Positions 1 to 8,581 of a stretch of 64,000 nt of DNA are shown here, in pieces; position 1 is the stretch's first letter, and each line of letters opens with the position of its first letter. Under the pieces are notes generated by a model, which ran no database searches, was not told the origin of the DNA, and saw nothing but the letters and a program-made list of their open reading frames with translations. The translations under genes and the position numbers were made by a program. Origin of the DNA: Sporomusa termitida (GTDB taxonomy: Bacteria > Bacillota > Negativicutes > Sporomusales > Sporomusaceae); NCBI RefSeq assembly GCF_007641255.1, contig NZ_CP036259.1, forward strand, positions 2,914,001 through 2,978,000, in the 5' to 3' direction.

Positions 1-679
1 TATAACCAACGCCCGGGTAGGTTACAATAAAACCCCCGTCAATGTCCACACTCTTAATCTTCTGGCGAATCCTGGCGATGGCTACCCGCAAATATTCCAC
101 ATCATCGCGGTACTCGCTGCCCCACACATCCGTAAGCAGCTGCTCATGCGTCAATACCTTACCCGCATTAGCCATTAATAACGAAAATAGATTATATTCT
201 GTTTCCGTCAGCCTTAGCTCCCGGTCTCCGGCCCAGGCCCGCCGCTGGGCCAGATTAACAGTAACCTCGCCGTTTTTAATTTCACTGGTCATATAATTGT
301 TCTCCACCCTGCCGGCAGAACGCCGCAGAACAGCCTTCACCCTGGCAAACAGCTCCTCCAGCGAAAACGGTTTGGTAAGATAATCATCAGCGCCCATGTT
401 AAGGCCCTGTACTTTATCGGTCGCATGACCACGGGCAGTCAGAATAATCACCGGCACATTGGTAAACGTGCGCAGCCGGTTCAGCACCGCCAGGCCATCC
501 AGTCCGGGCATCATGAGATCCAGCAGAATAAGCTCCGGGTCCAGCAGATCAAACTTCGCCAGCGCGTCGGCGCCATTCTGGAATATATGGGGCTCATAGC
601 CCAGTGACTTAAGGTTGGCTGAGATAAAGCGCAATATTTTGGGCTCATCATCAATAATAAATATTCTACACTTTTTCAT
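1..679 (-). CDS. OmpR-family response regulator, 3' end beyond the window
   Basis: Receiver plus winged-helix DNA-binding regulator, read on the minus strand from the ATG at 679-677 and running off the window start after a GVGY tail typical of OmpR/PhoB C-termini. The receiver begins MKKCRIFIIDDEPK with the acidic pair, then LLDLMMPGLDG carries the phospho-acceptor Asp, and ADDYLTKPF the conserved Lys. The second half has the RLTETEYNLFSLL start of a trans_reg_C domain. Its start overlaps the end of the upstream histidine kinase by 14 nt, so the two are almost certainly translated together as a pair. Only the last few residues are missing. The signal and the target genes cannot be read from the sequence. 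Confidence 0.93.
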   Translation of the reverse strand, partial: MKKCRIFIIDDEPKILRFISANLKSLGYEPHIFQNGADALAKFDLLDPELILLDLMMPGLDGLAVLNRLRTFTNVPVIILTARGHATDKVQGLNMGADDYLTKPFSLEELFARVKAVLRRSAGRVENNYMTSEIKNGEVTVNLAQRRAWAGDRELRLTETEYNLFSLLMANAGKVLTHEQLLTDVWGSEYRDDVEYLRVAIARIRQKIKSVDIDGGFIVTYPGVGY

Positions 680-2561
680 AGTTACCACCACTGCCTCTGT
701 ATTTGGGTATGGAAACAGTAAAGACACTGCCGGTTCCTTCACTGCTTGCAACACTTATCCGGCCCTGATGGGCATCAACAATCCCCTTGCAGATCGCCAG
801 TCCTAGACCTGTACCGCCGCTGGGACGTTCGCGGCTGGTGTCAACACAATAAAAACGGTCAAATACTTTTGTCAGGTGCTTGTCACTGATCCCGATTCCA
901 TTGTCGGCTACACTGATATGAACATAATGTTCGTCACAATTGGCTGTAATTTTAATATGCGGACTGCGTACATTATAACGAATGGCATTAGTAAACAGAT
1001 TTGACAGAACCTGCCCCAGTCGAACCCGGTCACCATAAAGCAACGGCAGGCTTTCGGCCACCGTTGATTCAATCTTCACACCGCTGGTAAAGTGTTTGGG
1101 CAGCTTTCTGACAGCATGCTCAACAACATCGCTCGGCCGTACCGGCTCCCGGTCCAGGCTGATCGCTTTCGCGTCAATGCGGGAAATGTCCAGCCAGTCA
1201 TTAACCAGCTCCTGAATGCGGCCAATATCCTCATGGATTCCGGTGAGCATTTCCTGTTTGAAAGCCTCATCCCAGTCAGTGTCTACCCGCAGCAAGGTTT
1301 CCACACTGCCCTTTATACTTGTTATCGGGGTCTTGAATTCATGGGAAACCATTGAGAGCAAATCACTTTTGAGCTTATCAACCTCGTGTTCCTTGGTAAT
1401 ATCCCGCCAGACAAGCCCCTTGCCAATGATATGATGTTCATCATCCGTAACCGGAAAAGCGGACAGCATGATGTGCCGCTGAGTATCGCCATAATTAATC
1501 TTAAACCGGAAGATGCCGTTGCCCTGCCTCACTTGCTCAAAAATCTGCCGGTCCGAATCCGCCAGCCGACCGGCAATAGCCTCAAAGATATGCGATTCTG
1601 ACAACCCCCGCATCTTGTCACGGGGTATATTCAGCAGTTTGGCCATCCGGCCATTCGCATACACGACTTCGCGCTTTTTATCAATCAGGGTAATTGCATC
1701 ATACATACTCTCCAGTACGGCTTTTAAAACTGCATGATTTTGTTGCAGCGTCAGAGATAACATTTCCTTTTGAATAATGATTCCCGCCGAGTGTGACAGG
1801 GTTTGCAGAAACTGGCAGTCTGCCTCGCTGAGGGGTGAATTAGACACCACCAGATGGCCAAAAGTGGTATTGCCTGACCGGATAGGCTGTACATAATACC
1901 GGTGCACATTGTCCTGTCTGATTCTGCCACCGGTTTCGTTATCCTCGCCTCTCATCATATCTTCATAAGCTCCCAGCAAAGAAAACACCGGCTTGGTGAG
2001 ATATAATTTTACATTTACCCCTGATAACTCGCAAAACTGCCGCACGCACCCCCCAATAATATCGGCGCCCCCCGGTGAGGGGGCAGTCGGGGTGATTAAC
2101 TGATTTAGTATTGCCAGTTCACGGTTGGTTCGCAGTAAACTCATTGTCCGTTCTTCTACCCGTTGTTCCAATTCGGTATTTAATTTAATCAGTTCCTGGC
2201 GGCTTTCCTTGATTTTTTGGGCCATAATAAAAAAATTTCCGGCCATAAGATGAAACTCCTGCGGCGCAAAGCGCGGAAAGCTGACCGGATTGATCTCATC
2301 TTCGCTGCTGATGACGGCCTGAATATATTCCAAGAGAATTTTTATCGTACTAGTTATCCGTTTCGCCGGGAAATAACCTAATAAAAGGGTAAATACCAAG
2401 GTACCAACAACGCTCAAAATGACAGACTGCAGCGGAATCTCCTGGGACTGCAAAAGCAGCAGGCTGCTAAGAAAGACTATGGGAATTATGGGGATAATCG
2501 CAAAAGCAATCCATAAATGCGCCTTTATTGATAGGTTTTTCATCGTAACTGCTTCCGGCAT
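666..2561 (-). CDS. Membrane sensor histidine kinase (GAF-PAS-HisKA-HATPase)
   Basis: About 631 residues from the ATG at 2561, which has a strong AGGAGG upstream; a longer reading frame starts at 2600. Two hydrophobic segments lie near the N-terminus, followed by a coiled-coil linker (EELIKLNTELEQRVEERT-like), a GAF-like sensor segment, a PAS segment (DAITLIDKKREVVYANG), the H-box SHEFKTPITSIKG with the phospho-accepting His, then N-box (LFTNAIRY), G1 (DNGIGIS) and G2 (GGTGLGLAI) ATP-binding boxes. It is the partner of the overlapping response regulator. The ligand is unknown. The domain order resembles bacterial PhoR/VicK-type kinases, but no phosphate-related gene is in view. Confidence 0.92.
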   Translation of the reverse strand: MPEAVTMKNLSIKAHLWIAFAIIPIIPIVFLSSLLLLQSQEIPLQSVILSVVGTLVFTLLLGYFPAKRITSTIKILLEYIQAVISSEDEINPVSFPRFAPQEFHLMAGNFFIMAQKIKESRQELIKLNTELEQRVEERTMSLLRTNRELAILNQLITPTAPSPGGADIIGGCVRQFCELSGVNVKLYLTKPVFSLLGAYEDMMRGEDNETGGRIRQDNVHRYYVQPIRSGNTTFGHLVVSNSPLSEADCQFLQTLSHSAGIIIQKEMLSLTLQQNHAVLKAVLESMYDAITLIDKKREVVYANGRMAKLLNIPRDKMRGLSESHIFEAIAGRLADSDRQIFEQVRQGNGIFRFKINYGDTQRHIMLSAFPVTDDEHHIIGKGLVWRDITKEHEVDKLKSDLLSMVSHEFKTPITSIKGSVETLLRVDTDWDEAFKQEMLTGIHEDIGRIQELVNDWLDISRIDAKAISLDREPVRPSDVVEHAVRKLPKHFTSGVKIESTVAESLPLLYGDRVRLGQVLSNLFTNAIRYNVRSPHIKITANCDEHYVHISVADNGIGISDKHLTKVFDRFYCVDTSRERPSGGTGLGLAICKGIVDAHQGRISVASSEGTGSVFTVSIPKYRGSGGNYEKV

Positions 2562-2717
2562 ACCTGCCCCTCCTTTGAACACTGCACTATATTGACTCAT
2601 TTCGCCCTAAGGTTACAATATCCTGTAACTGTCAACAAAAGAAAAAAATCACAAAGCCTTCATGCCGGTCCCGGCTATTAGCATAACTGCGGCCAAACGT
2701 CCGGGCAACATAAGCAA

Positions 2718-2754
2718 AGCCCCTGCATCACAGTAAACTGCGATTACAGGGGCT
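2718..2754 (-). terminator. Hairpin after the URO-D gene
   Basis: An imperfect inverted repeat with outer arms AGCCCCTG / CAGGGGCT lies directly downstream of the minus-strand URO-D gene that stops at 2762. It is followed on the minus strand by a T-rich stretch. It separates that gene from the histidine kinase operon. Confidence 0.7.
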
Positions 2755-2761
2755 GAGTTTC

Positions 2762-3868
2762 TTATTTACCGGTGGCGGCAGCAATCATGGCTTTGACATT
2801 CTCAACCTTGGCATTCGGCGGTATCGAGCAGCCGGAAGAGAGGATAAAGCCAGGTCCCATATCCCTGATTAACTGGGAGGAATAATCATATACCTCATCA
2901 GGTGTACCCAGTGTCAGTTTCGCGGCCGGAACATCCCCCTTAATGCACATGACGTCACCGATGACTTCCTTAACTTTATAAATATCGGTGGCATTGTCGG
3001 TCTCAAAAATGCATTTTCCTTTCGGCAGAGTCCGGAAGTATTCCAGATCGCGCGCCCAGTTGGAATCAATATGAATATCGGCGGCAGCCCCCTCTTCCAG
3101 GATGACCTCCACTGTTTCTTTCAAATACTTCCAGGTAAACCGCTGCCATAATTTAGGTGAGAAAAATTCACTGGCCCCGCGGGCCGGAGACATAAAGACA
3201 ATCGAGGCATTCGTTGCCCTTATTTGCTGCCGCAGCGTTTCGAGGCATTCTTTTTGAATCACATCAAGGACCGCTTCCACCTTATCCGGAATCTTATACA
3301 AATCCCGCATAAATTTCGGCATGGAGCGGCCGCCGCCCAGGAGTTCCGGTACGGCAACACCGATAATGGGCGAATAAATCATATAACCGGCATCTTCAAA
3401 ATTTTTAACAAACTGCGGTGTTTGCGCCAGATCCTCCATAATTTGCGGGAGCGGATAATGCAGTCTGTTTACCAGATAATCCTGCATAAAAGGCCCCCAG
3501 CCCTTATTGAGTATCGTATCATAATCCTCTACTGTCATGACTTCTTTCTCGTCCAGCTGCCACAGGGAATTGTCCGGCAGCTCCTGGCCGGGCAGCTTCA
3601 CATGGGTCATAAACAGCAGCGGAAACAGCGGTCCGGCCGCATAAGGGGCATTCATACCGTCAATATCGCCAAGAGCTTTTGCTGAATTCAACATAGTTTG
3701 GTTTTGAACGACAATGCTTGAACAAAACTCAGACATCTTGACCCCCATATGGTTCGCGCAAAAGGCGTCGGCCATTATTATGACCGGCGTTCTGTCCGGT
3801 TTTTCCAATGCAATGGCTTTGTGGACCCTGGTTTTACGTTCCAAAAGTAATTCTTGTGGTGTTTTCAT
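2762..3868 (-). CDS. Uroporphyrinogen-decarboxylase-family (methyltransferase-like) protein
   Basis: 368 residues from the ATG at 3868, preceded by AGGAG; an upstream in-frame start at 3898 is less likely because the paralogue at 57178-58284 also begins MK-PQELL. The URO-D TIM-barrel fold includes true HemE and also MtaA/MtbA/CmuA-type corrinoid methyltransferases. Lack of heme genes nearby and four copies in this window favour a methyltransfer or related role. Visible conserved points are the N-terminal DRTPVI, a HIDSNW segment that could supply a metal-binding His, and a C-terminal SGC Cys. No corrinoid protein is present in the window, so the methyl donor is unknown. O-demethylation of methoxylated aromatics is a plausible but unproven job. 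Confidence 0.85.
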   Translation of the reverse strand: MKTPQELLLERKTRVHKAIALEKPDRTPVIIMADAFCANHMGVKMSEFCSSIVVQNQTMLNSAKALGDIDGMNAPYAAGPLFPLLFMTHVKLPGQELPDNSLWQLDEKEVMTVEDYDTILNKGWGPFMQDYLVNRLHYPLPQIMEDLAQTPQFVKNFEDAGYMIYSPIIGVAVPELLGGGRSMPKFMRDLYKIPDKVEAVLDVIQKECLETLRQQIRATNASIVFMSPARGASEFFSPKLWQRFTWKYLKETVEVILEEGAAADIHIDSNWARDLEYFRTLPKGKCIFETDNATDIYKVKEVIGDVMCIKGDVPAAKLTLGTPDEVYDYSSQLIRDMGPGFILSSGCSIPPNAKVENVKAMIAAATGK

Positions 3869-4338
3869 GTCAACACTCCTTTGTAATATGATGATCAATT
3901 TTTATTTATCCATCATCTGCGCCTTTAGTCTGATTCGCAAAAGCGCAGGCAGCAGCTAAAAAAGCCGGGCTAACTAAGTTTATTCCGGATTCCCGTGTAT
4001 TCAAGCCCCGAAGCTTTTTGAATCATAGTATATAGTATTGTTTATGCTTGTCAGCTGTATACGCAACCGACTTGTTCGTATTTTTATTTGTAATTATCCC
4101 CTTTTAATAATATCTTACAGGCAATATGCTTCTACAATGCAAATGTACTGACTTGCACATTGCTTTAATTCTATGTTAGACTCTTCTGTAAGCGACGTCA
4201 AATTCTCATAATTCCGACTACTATTCCTAATCAGCATAATAAACAGGCTTAGCTATCTATCGTTTTGCCGGCAGTTATATTATGATAGATATATATATAT
4301 CTATATATCATAAATTGGGCAGGCAGGAGGAATTTATC
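3869..4338. promoter_or_regulatory. Divergent intergenic region with AT palindrome
   Basis: 470 bp between the divergent URO-D and LysR genes. It is AT-rich and contains a near-palindrome at 4281-4312 with outer arms TATGATA / TATCATA around a perfect 16-bp core (4287-4302), 27 bp before the LysR start. Such a position suits LysR autoregulation and control of the URO-D gene, but this is inference. No reading frame of interest was seen. Confidence 0.4.
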
Positions 4339-5289
4339 ATGGATATTCGGAATTTGCAGTCCTTTATAACGGTTGCGCAATGCCTCAGCTTTACAGAGGC
4401 TGCTAAACGGATCTACATTGGCCAGTCAGCCCTAAGCAAACAAATTGCCGACCTTGAATCAGAGTTGGGGGTTGAACTGTTTATTCGCCACCATAGATCG
4501 CTGGAATTGACACCGGCAGGCAAAACGCTGCTAAAAGAAGGCAATGCCCTAATGACCAAAATTACCGATATTGTGGAAAAAACCCGTCAGGCCCAGCGGG
4601 GAATCCGTGGCAGTTTGAAAATTGGCTGTTTTGGGTTCGAGAATGCATTTCTCCCCTATTCCCTCAAAAAGTTTCGTGCCCTTTACCCGCAAATCAGTGT
4701 TGATATCCGTGTCTTAACCCTAAGAATGATCGAAAACGCTATAGAGTCGGGAGAATTAGACCTTGGCTTTACCTTAATCATGGGCAGGGAAATAAAGGCT
4801 AACCGGTTCTCCCAGCGGTTAATTCACCGAACCCCCCTGTGCTTTTTGTTGCCCGGTGACCACCCCTATGCCGGCGCCGCTTCATTAGATATCTCGGCTT
4901 TGGCGGCAGATTCCTTTATTGTCCTGTCTGATTCCGAAACGCCTGATGGCTTTAACTGGTTTATGAATCTATGTGCCGCCAGGGGGTTTACCCCCTGCAT
5001 TGCCAGTAAAACCACACGTATGGAAAGTATATACTGGTATGTAGAGGCAGGAGTGGGTATTTCTTTTATGCCTAAAGATCCCTCGCTGGCCAGGCACGTG
5101 CCTGCCAATATCTCTTTAGTCAGTATGCAGGGGAAAGAGGCCTATTGCAACATTATGGCAACCTGGAGAAAAGAACATACCAACCCGGCCGTGCCACTTT
5201 TCCTAAAAGTTCTCAATCAATTCAGCCAGGATACCCAGCCTGATACCCAAGAATATCTCCTGACAACAGCGGTAGGGTCAAGGAAATAA
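4339..5289 (+). CDS. LysR-type transcriptional regulator
   Basis: 316 residues, started at the ATG at 4339 with AGGAGG 8 nt upstream (a longer frame from 4282 lacks a ribosome site). Residues 1-60 form the LysR winged helix (MDIRNLQSFITVAQ, then QSALSKQIADLESELGVELF), a linker helix follows, and the rest is the periplasmic-binding-like effector domain. It is transcribed away from the URO-D gene at 2762-3868, the classical arrangement for a LysR and its target. The effector is unknown. One of five LysR proteins in the window. Confidence 0.93.
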   Translation: MDIRNLQSFITVAQCLSFTEAAKRIYIGQSALSKQIADLESELGVELFIRHHRSLELTPAGKTLLKEGNALMTKITDIVEKTRQAQRGIRGSLKIGCFGFENAFLPYSLKKFRALYPQISVDIRVLTLRMIENAIESGELDLGFTLIMGREIKANRFSQRLIHRTPLCFLLPGDHPYAGAASLDISALAADSFIVLSDSETPDGFNWFMNLCAARGFTPCIASKTTRMESIYWYVEAGVGISFMPKDPSLARHVPANISLVSMQGKEAYCNIMATWRKEHTNPAVPLFLKVLNQFSQDTQPDTQEYLLTTAVGSRK

Positions 5290-5519
5290 GCGGCGTAACA
5301 AGACCAGTCCTGGCGGTCGGCGCGGCCTCTGCCCGCCACCGTCTGGCAGATACTCCCGCATATCCCGCTCAATGCCAGCGGCCCACCGCGCATCCGCCGG
5401 GGCGAAGCGCAACAGGCGCAGCCTCTGCGTTGTTGTGCCCATTGCTGCTTGCCGTAATTCAGCTCCCCTTTACTTATATAATACAATTATTGTAATATAT
5501 TATATAGAAAGGACGGTGC

Positions 5520-6392
5520 ATTACTATAGCCAGACAAGCAGAAACGTCTGACGAAAAAGTTACCGTTAGTGCCAGGGTCAACGGCGCCGCGGTCAGTATT
5601 TTAAAACGTTATGATATCCCAATTTCAGATGTCATCGAAGCCGGCCTCATCTATTTTTTATGTTTGGATGATATTGACAAAGTTGCTCATTACTTAAAAA
5701 ACAGTTCTGATGTTGTTGATAGGAGTGATTTTAAAATTCCTCATACTTCCTGGACTGAATGTATACGTTATGTACTTGATTTAAGCAGTACTGCCGATGT
5801 CAAGGAAGAGGTTAAATCTTTCAAGTCGGCCGCTAAATGGCTGCCGGACAAAGGAGCGGCCAGGATTAACCAACTGAGCCTGCGTAAACTGACGTCCTCA
5901 GAAATAATAAAAAAAGCCGATGATCAAATACGGACAGGCAATATTCAGGAAGCACTCCTTTATTATGATTATGCAGTTATGGTCCTAAAAAAGGCAGGAA
6001 ACTCCCGGCAGATCGGGAAACTGCTGCTAATTATTGGTGACGCTTATTGTAAAATGGGCAACTTTTCTCTCGCTTTAAGTGCCTATGAGGGAGCGGAACT
6101 ATATTTTTCCAAAGACAATAATGAAAATGATAAGGCAGAACTGGCTTATTCCCGCGGCGTTTGTTTCCAGCTCTGGGGCAAACACAAAGAAGGCTACGAC
6201 TATTTGCTCATGGCATATGAACTTTTTAGCAATGTGCGCAACTTAGACAAAGCTCACAAAACATTGTCCCGCATGTCACTCAGCCTTAGCTTTTTAGAGC
6301 CGGAGGATGCGATTAAAGCCTGCAATGAGGCTCTGGAATTCTTCGAACAGCAAAAGGCTGTTTTTACTGATAAGCTGTTAAAAAAATCGTAA
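5520..6392 (+). CDS. Ribbon-helix-helix-like N-terminus fused to TPR repeats; apparent ATT start
   Basis: The first in-frame ATG is at 5664, but coding continues upstream without interruption to 5508 (stop at 5505). The upstream part encodes a segment such as KVTVSARVNGAAVSILKRY, which looks like a beta strand plus two helices of an RHH DNA-binding or dimerisation domain. A GGA-containing ribosome site sits 6 nt before an ATT codon at 5520, giving ITIARQAET; if that codon were ATG the gene would look entirely normal. From about residue 140 there are three or so TPR-like helical pairs (NIQEALLYYDYAV, GNFSLALSAYEGAEL, GKHKEGYDYLLMAYEL). Total about 290 residues. Function unknown; a regulator with a protein-binding TPR tail is the simplest reading. 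The conservative alternative is a 242-residue protein from 5664. Confidence 0.6.
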   Translation: MTIARQAETSDEKVTVSARVNGAAVSILKRYDIPISDVIEAGLIYFLCLDDIDKVAHYLKNSSDVVDRSDFKIPHTSWTECIRYVLDLSSTADVKEEVKSFKSAAKWLPDKGAARINQLSLRKLTSSEIIKKADDQIRTGNIQEALLYYDYAVMVLKKAGNSRQIGKLLLIIGDAYCKMGNFSLALSAYEGAELYFSKDNNENDKAELAYSRGVCFQLWGKHKEGYDYLLMAYELFSNVRNLDKAHKTLSRMSLSLSFLEPEDAIKACNEALEFFEQQKAVFTDKLLKKS

Positions 6393-6837
6393 AAAAAGGA
6401 GGCTGTCAGTATAACAACCTCCCGATGCGTTCAAGACAAACGAAGGTGGGTACGTCTGCCCCGGCATTCCTCCACTAATGAAGAACCAGCTTACGCCAAA
6501 ATTATGTAATGCTCAGAAAGAAAGTTTTTACCTTCTATGAGCCAAATCAACTTTACTCACAGCCTGATTATGTATTACAAAAATCATCTTTATTTATTAC
6601 AAATATATCCTTTTATTATTTTTTTGTCAAGATTTTTTTCCTGTTACTAGAAATTTACATTTCCTATTGACAATCGTTTGCTCAGTTATATAGAATTATC
6701 CATATCGATGTATATATATATAGATAGATCATGGCAATTTGTAATAAATAATATGTATATATTTATCGTCAGCTTCCATTGCAAAGCTTAGGAATTAAAA
6801 GCGCAAAAGGGCTCAAAGAGTAAGGAGACAATAATAT
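6393..6837 (+). promoter_or_regulatory. Intergenic region with possible sigma-A promoter
   Basis: 445 bp without a gene. A GGAGG/CCTCC weak inverted repeat lies just after the RHH-TPR stop. A TTGACA at 6667-6672 and TATAGA at 6689-6694, 16 bp apart, could be a sigma-A promoter for the epsilon-like gene at 6838. The remaining sequence is AT-rich with a TATATA run ending in AGATAGATC near 6709-6730. Confidence 0.4.
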
Positions 6838-7215
6838 ATGGCTTCTAAAATGCGGTTGGATATTGTTACTCCTGACCGAATAGTCTATTCCAAAAACGTT
6901 AATAGGGTCATTGCCTCAACGCCTGCAGGCGATTTGGACATTCTGCCAGGCCACTCTTGGCGGATTACCAGTCTCGAAATCAGCGCAATTAAGATTATCA
7001 GGGACAAAAATGAACAGCAGCTATCCCTAAGTGGCGGCTTCATAGAAGTACATAAGAATAAACTCATGGTCTTAGCCAGTTTTGTGGAAACACAGACGGA
7101 AATTGACGGCAAGCGCGCTAAAGCGGCCAGAGTACAAAAAGAACTAAAGTTAAACGGCGGTATTGTGCTTACCCGCCGGGCCCGAATTCGCACCTATCAC
7201 AGCACTGCGCCTTAA
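6838..7215 (+). CDS. Orphan F1F0 ATP synthase epsilon-subunit-like protein
   Basis: 125 residues, ATG preceded by AAGGAG. The N-terminal beta sandwich of AtpC is recognisable: MRLDIVTPDRIVYSKNV, DLDILPGHS, LSLSGGFIEVHKNKLMVLASF. The C-terminal helical hairpin is present but short and basic (RRARIRTY), versus about 135 residues for normal epsilon. No other ATP synthase gene is nearby. The usual ILPNHAP segment is altered to ILPGHSW. It may be a relocated or duplicated atpC that has lost its original role, or a real but specialised regulator. Fold assignment is confident, function is not. Confidence 0.75.
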   Translation: MASKMRLDIVTPDRIVYSKNVNRVIASTPAGDLDILPGHSWRITSLEISAIKIIRDKNEQQLSLSGGFIEVHKNKLMVLASFVETQTEIDGKRAKAARVQKELKLNGGIVLTRRARIRTYHSTAP

Positions 7216-7240
7216 GACTTCTTACTCCGCAGGATTTACA

Positions 7241-7286
7241 CAGCCACCTTTTCCTGGTATTGAACCGGGACGGTGGCTGCAATTTT
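7241..7286 (+). terminator. Rho-independent terminator of the epsilon-like gene
   Basis: Inverted repeat CAGCCACC / GGTGGCTG with an inner stem, followed by CAATTTTTCC on the plus strand, 25 bp after the stop at 7215. Confidence 0.8.
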
Positions 7287-7463
7287 TCCATTAATCCCGC
7301 CGCCAAGCCTTCAGCGCAAGAAAACTAACCTTCAGATGGGCTAAAAGGTTTGCTGCCCTTAGCCAGGGACTTAACGGCTCTGTACTCCGATAAAACTGCT
7401 GTATTTATACCTATTTAAATTTAAGATAATTTCCGAAGAAAGCGTTTAATACATAACTGCCCA

Positions 7464-8282
7464 TTATACACGGAATGCAAGTTCCTGTACCCGTGTTGCC
7501 AGACCGGTAAGTGATTCTATAGCTTTACTTATCTCATAGCTGGCAGCTTTCTGCTGGGAGCTGATTTTATCAACCTCGTCTATTTCTTTTTCGATCTGCG
7601 TTATTTCCCCGCGCATGCTTTCTAAAATTTCCTTGATCTCCTTAACAGATACCTGGCTATTAGTAGACAACTTCCGAATCTCCTGCGCCACCACCGAAAA
7701 TCCCCGTCCCTGCTCTCCCGCTCTCGCCGCTTCAATGCTCGCGTTTAATCCCAGCAAATTTGTATTTGCTGCTATATCTCTAATGAACATAAGGATAGCG
7801 TCTGACTTGCCAATATTATGTACCATAGATTGCCCGGTGACCCCGAGCAGTTCTAATCGCTTATTAAGCAAGGCCGCATTAGCTGCCAGTTCCTGACTTG
7901 ATGCCGCCACCTGCTCAGATGCTGCCGCGATGGTTTGGGCAACCGCATGCAGAATTTCCTGGGTTTCTAAACTACACGCCAACCCTATTGCGCCGACGAT
8001 TTCACGGGTTTCATTAATGACAGGCACACTAATGCTCCGGAACGGAAAGCCCCATACGTCTTTAGACACTACAATATCCTGCGTAATTTTACTGGTTATG
8101 GCTTCCCACATGCCATCGCCTTTGCTCACAGCTTTACCGACAGGTGACTCGTGCTGCATCTTTTTGCCTGGCCGATAGTAGAGAAAGGTGTCTCTATCAG
8201 CAATAACGACCATTGAGTCAAACGGCAGCACCGTTTGTATAATAGGCATACATAAAATAAGTGATTCTAATGTTTTATCCAT
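7464..8282 (-). CDS. Soluble methyl-accepting-chemotaxis-type signalling protein
   Basis: 272 residues from the ATG at 8282. There is no transmembrane segment. Residues 1-110 form a small sensor domain ([19 protein letters not shown], then a [16 protein letters not shown] segment) and the C-terminal half is a short MCP coiled coil with the tip [20 protein letters not shown]. It lacks a HAMP domain and is much shorter than membrane receptors. Such cytosolic receptors can feed CheA or act on other partners. A sigma-54 box lies 178 bp upstream (8460-8475), so expression may be tied to the aromatic regulon. The ligand is unknown. Confidence 0.85.
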   Translation of the reverse strand: MDKTLESLILCMPIIQTVLPFDSMVVIADRDTFLYYRPGKKMQHESPVGKAVSKGDGMWEAITSKITQDIVVSKDVWGFPFRSISVPVINETREIVGAIGLACSLETQEILHAVAQTIAAASEQVAASSQELAANAALLNKRLELLGVTGQSMVHNIGKSDAILMFIRDIAANTNLLGLNASIEAARAGEQGRGFSVVAQEIRKLSTNSQVSVKEIKEILESMRGEITQIEKEIDEVDKISSQQKAASYEISKAIESLTGLATRVQELAFRV

Positions 8283-8459
8283 AATCAATACTTCCCTCTT
8301 TTGCGCTAGTATATAGGGAGCTGTTTAATCCCGGCAGCAGCCACAGCTGAGCATTGTCCTGAGTAAACAAAGCGTTGGTGGCTTTAACTCAAATATAAAT
8401 TGGTGAATTCTGCATATCAATGCCGGAGTTTATTTCAGCCCCTATGCCTCTATTTATAA

Positions 8460-8475
8460 GCAATAAACGTGCCAA
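8460..8475 (-). promoter_or_regulatory. Sigma-54 promoter box P1
   Basis: Minus strand reads TTGGCACGTTTATTGC, a full match to the TGGCAC-N5-TTGC consensus with GG-N10-GC spacing. It points to the soluble MCP gene at 8282. No three-site dyad array was found upstream, unlike at several other boxes here. Confidence 0.75.
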
Positions 8476-8512
8476 ATCAAGTTTGGTCTCCGCCGGCAGC
8501 ACAAAAATACTA

Positions 8513-8558
8513 AAAAACGAAGAGCAGCCCCGCATATAGCAGGCTGCTCTTCGTTTTT
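8513..8558 (-). terminator. Terminator of the LysR gene
   Basis: A 17-bp perfect inverted repeat (AAAAACGAAGAGCAGCC and its complement) 24 bp beyond the LysR stop at 8582, ending in T-rich sequence on the minus strand. Confidence 0.85.
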
Positions 8559-8581
8559 GCTGCTTTTATTTAACAATCGCC

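Noticed and set aside
4281-4312. AT palindrome as a riboswitch or terminator
   Set aside because: It is only a TA-rich dyad without T-run or conserved aptamer features; kept as a possible regulator site.
5217-5486. 89-codon minus-strand frame after LysR
   Set aside because: It overlaps the LysR 3' end and reads as an antisense shadow with no family match.
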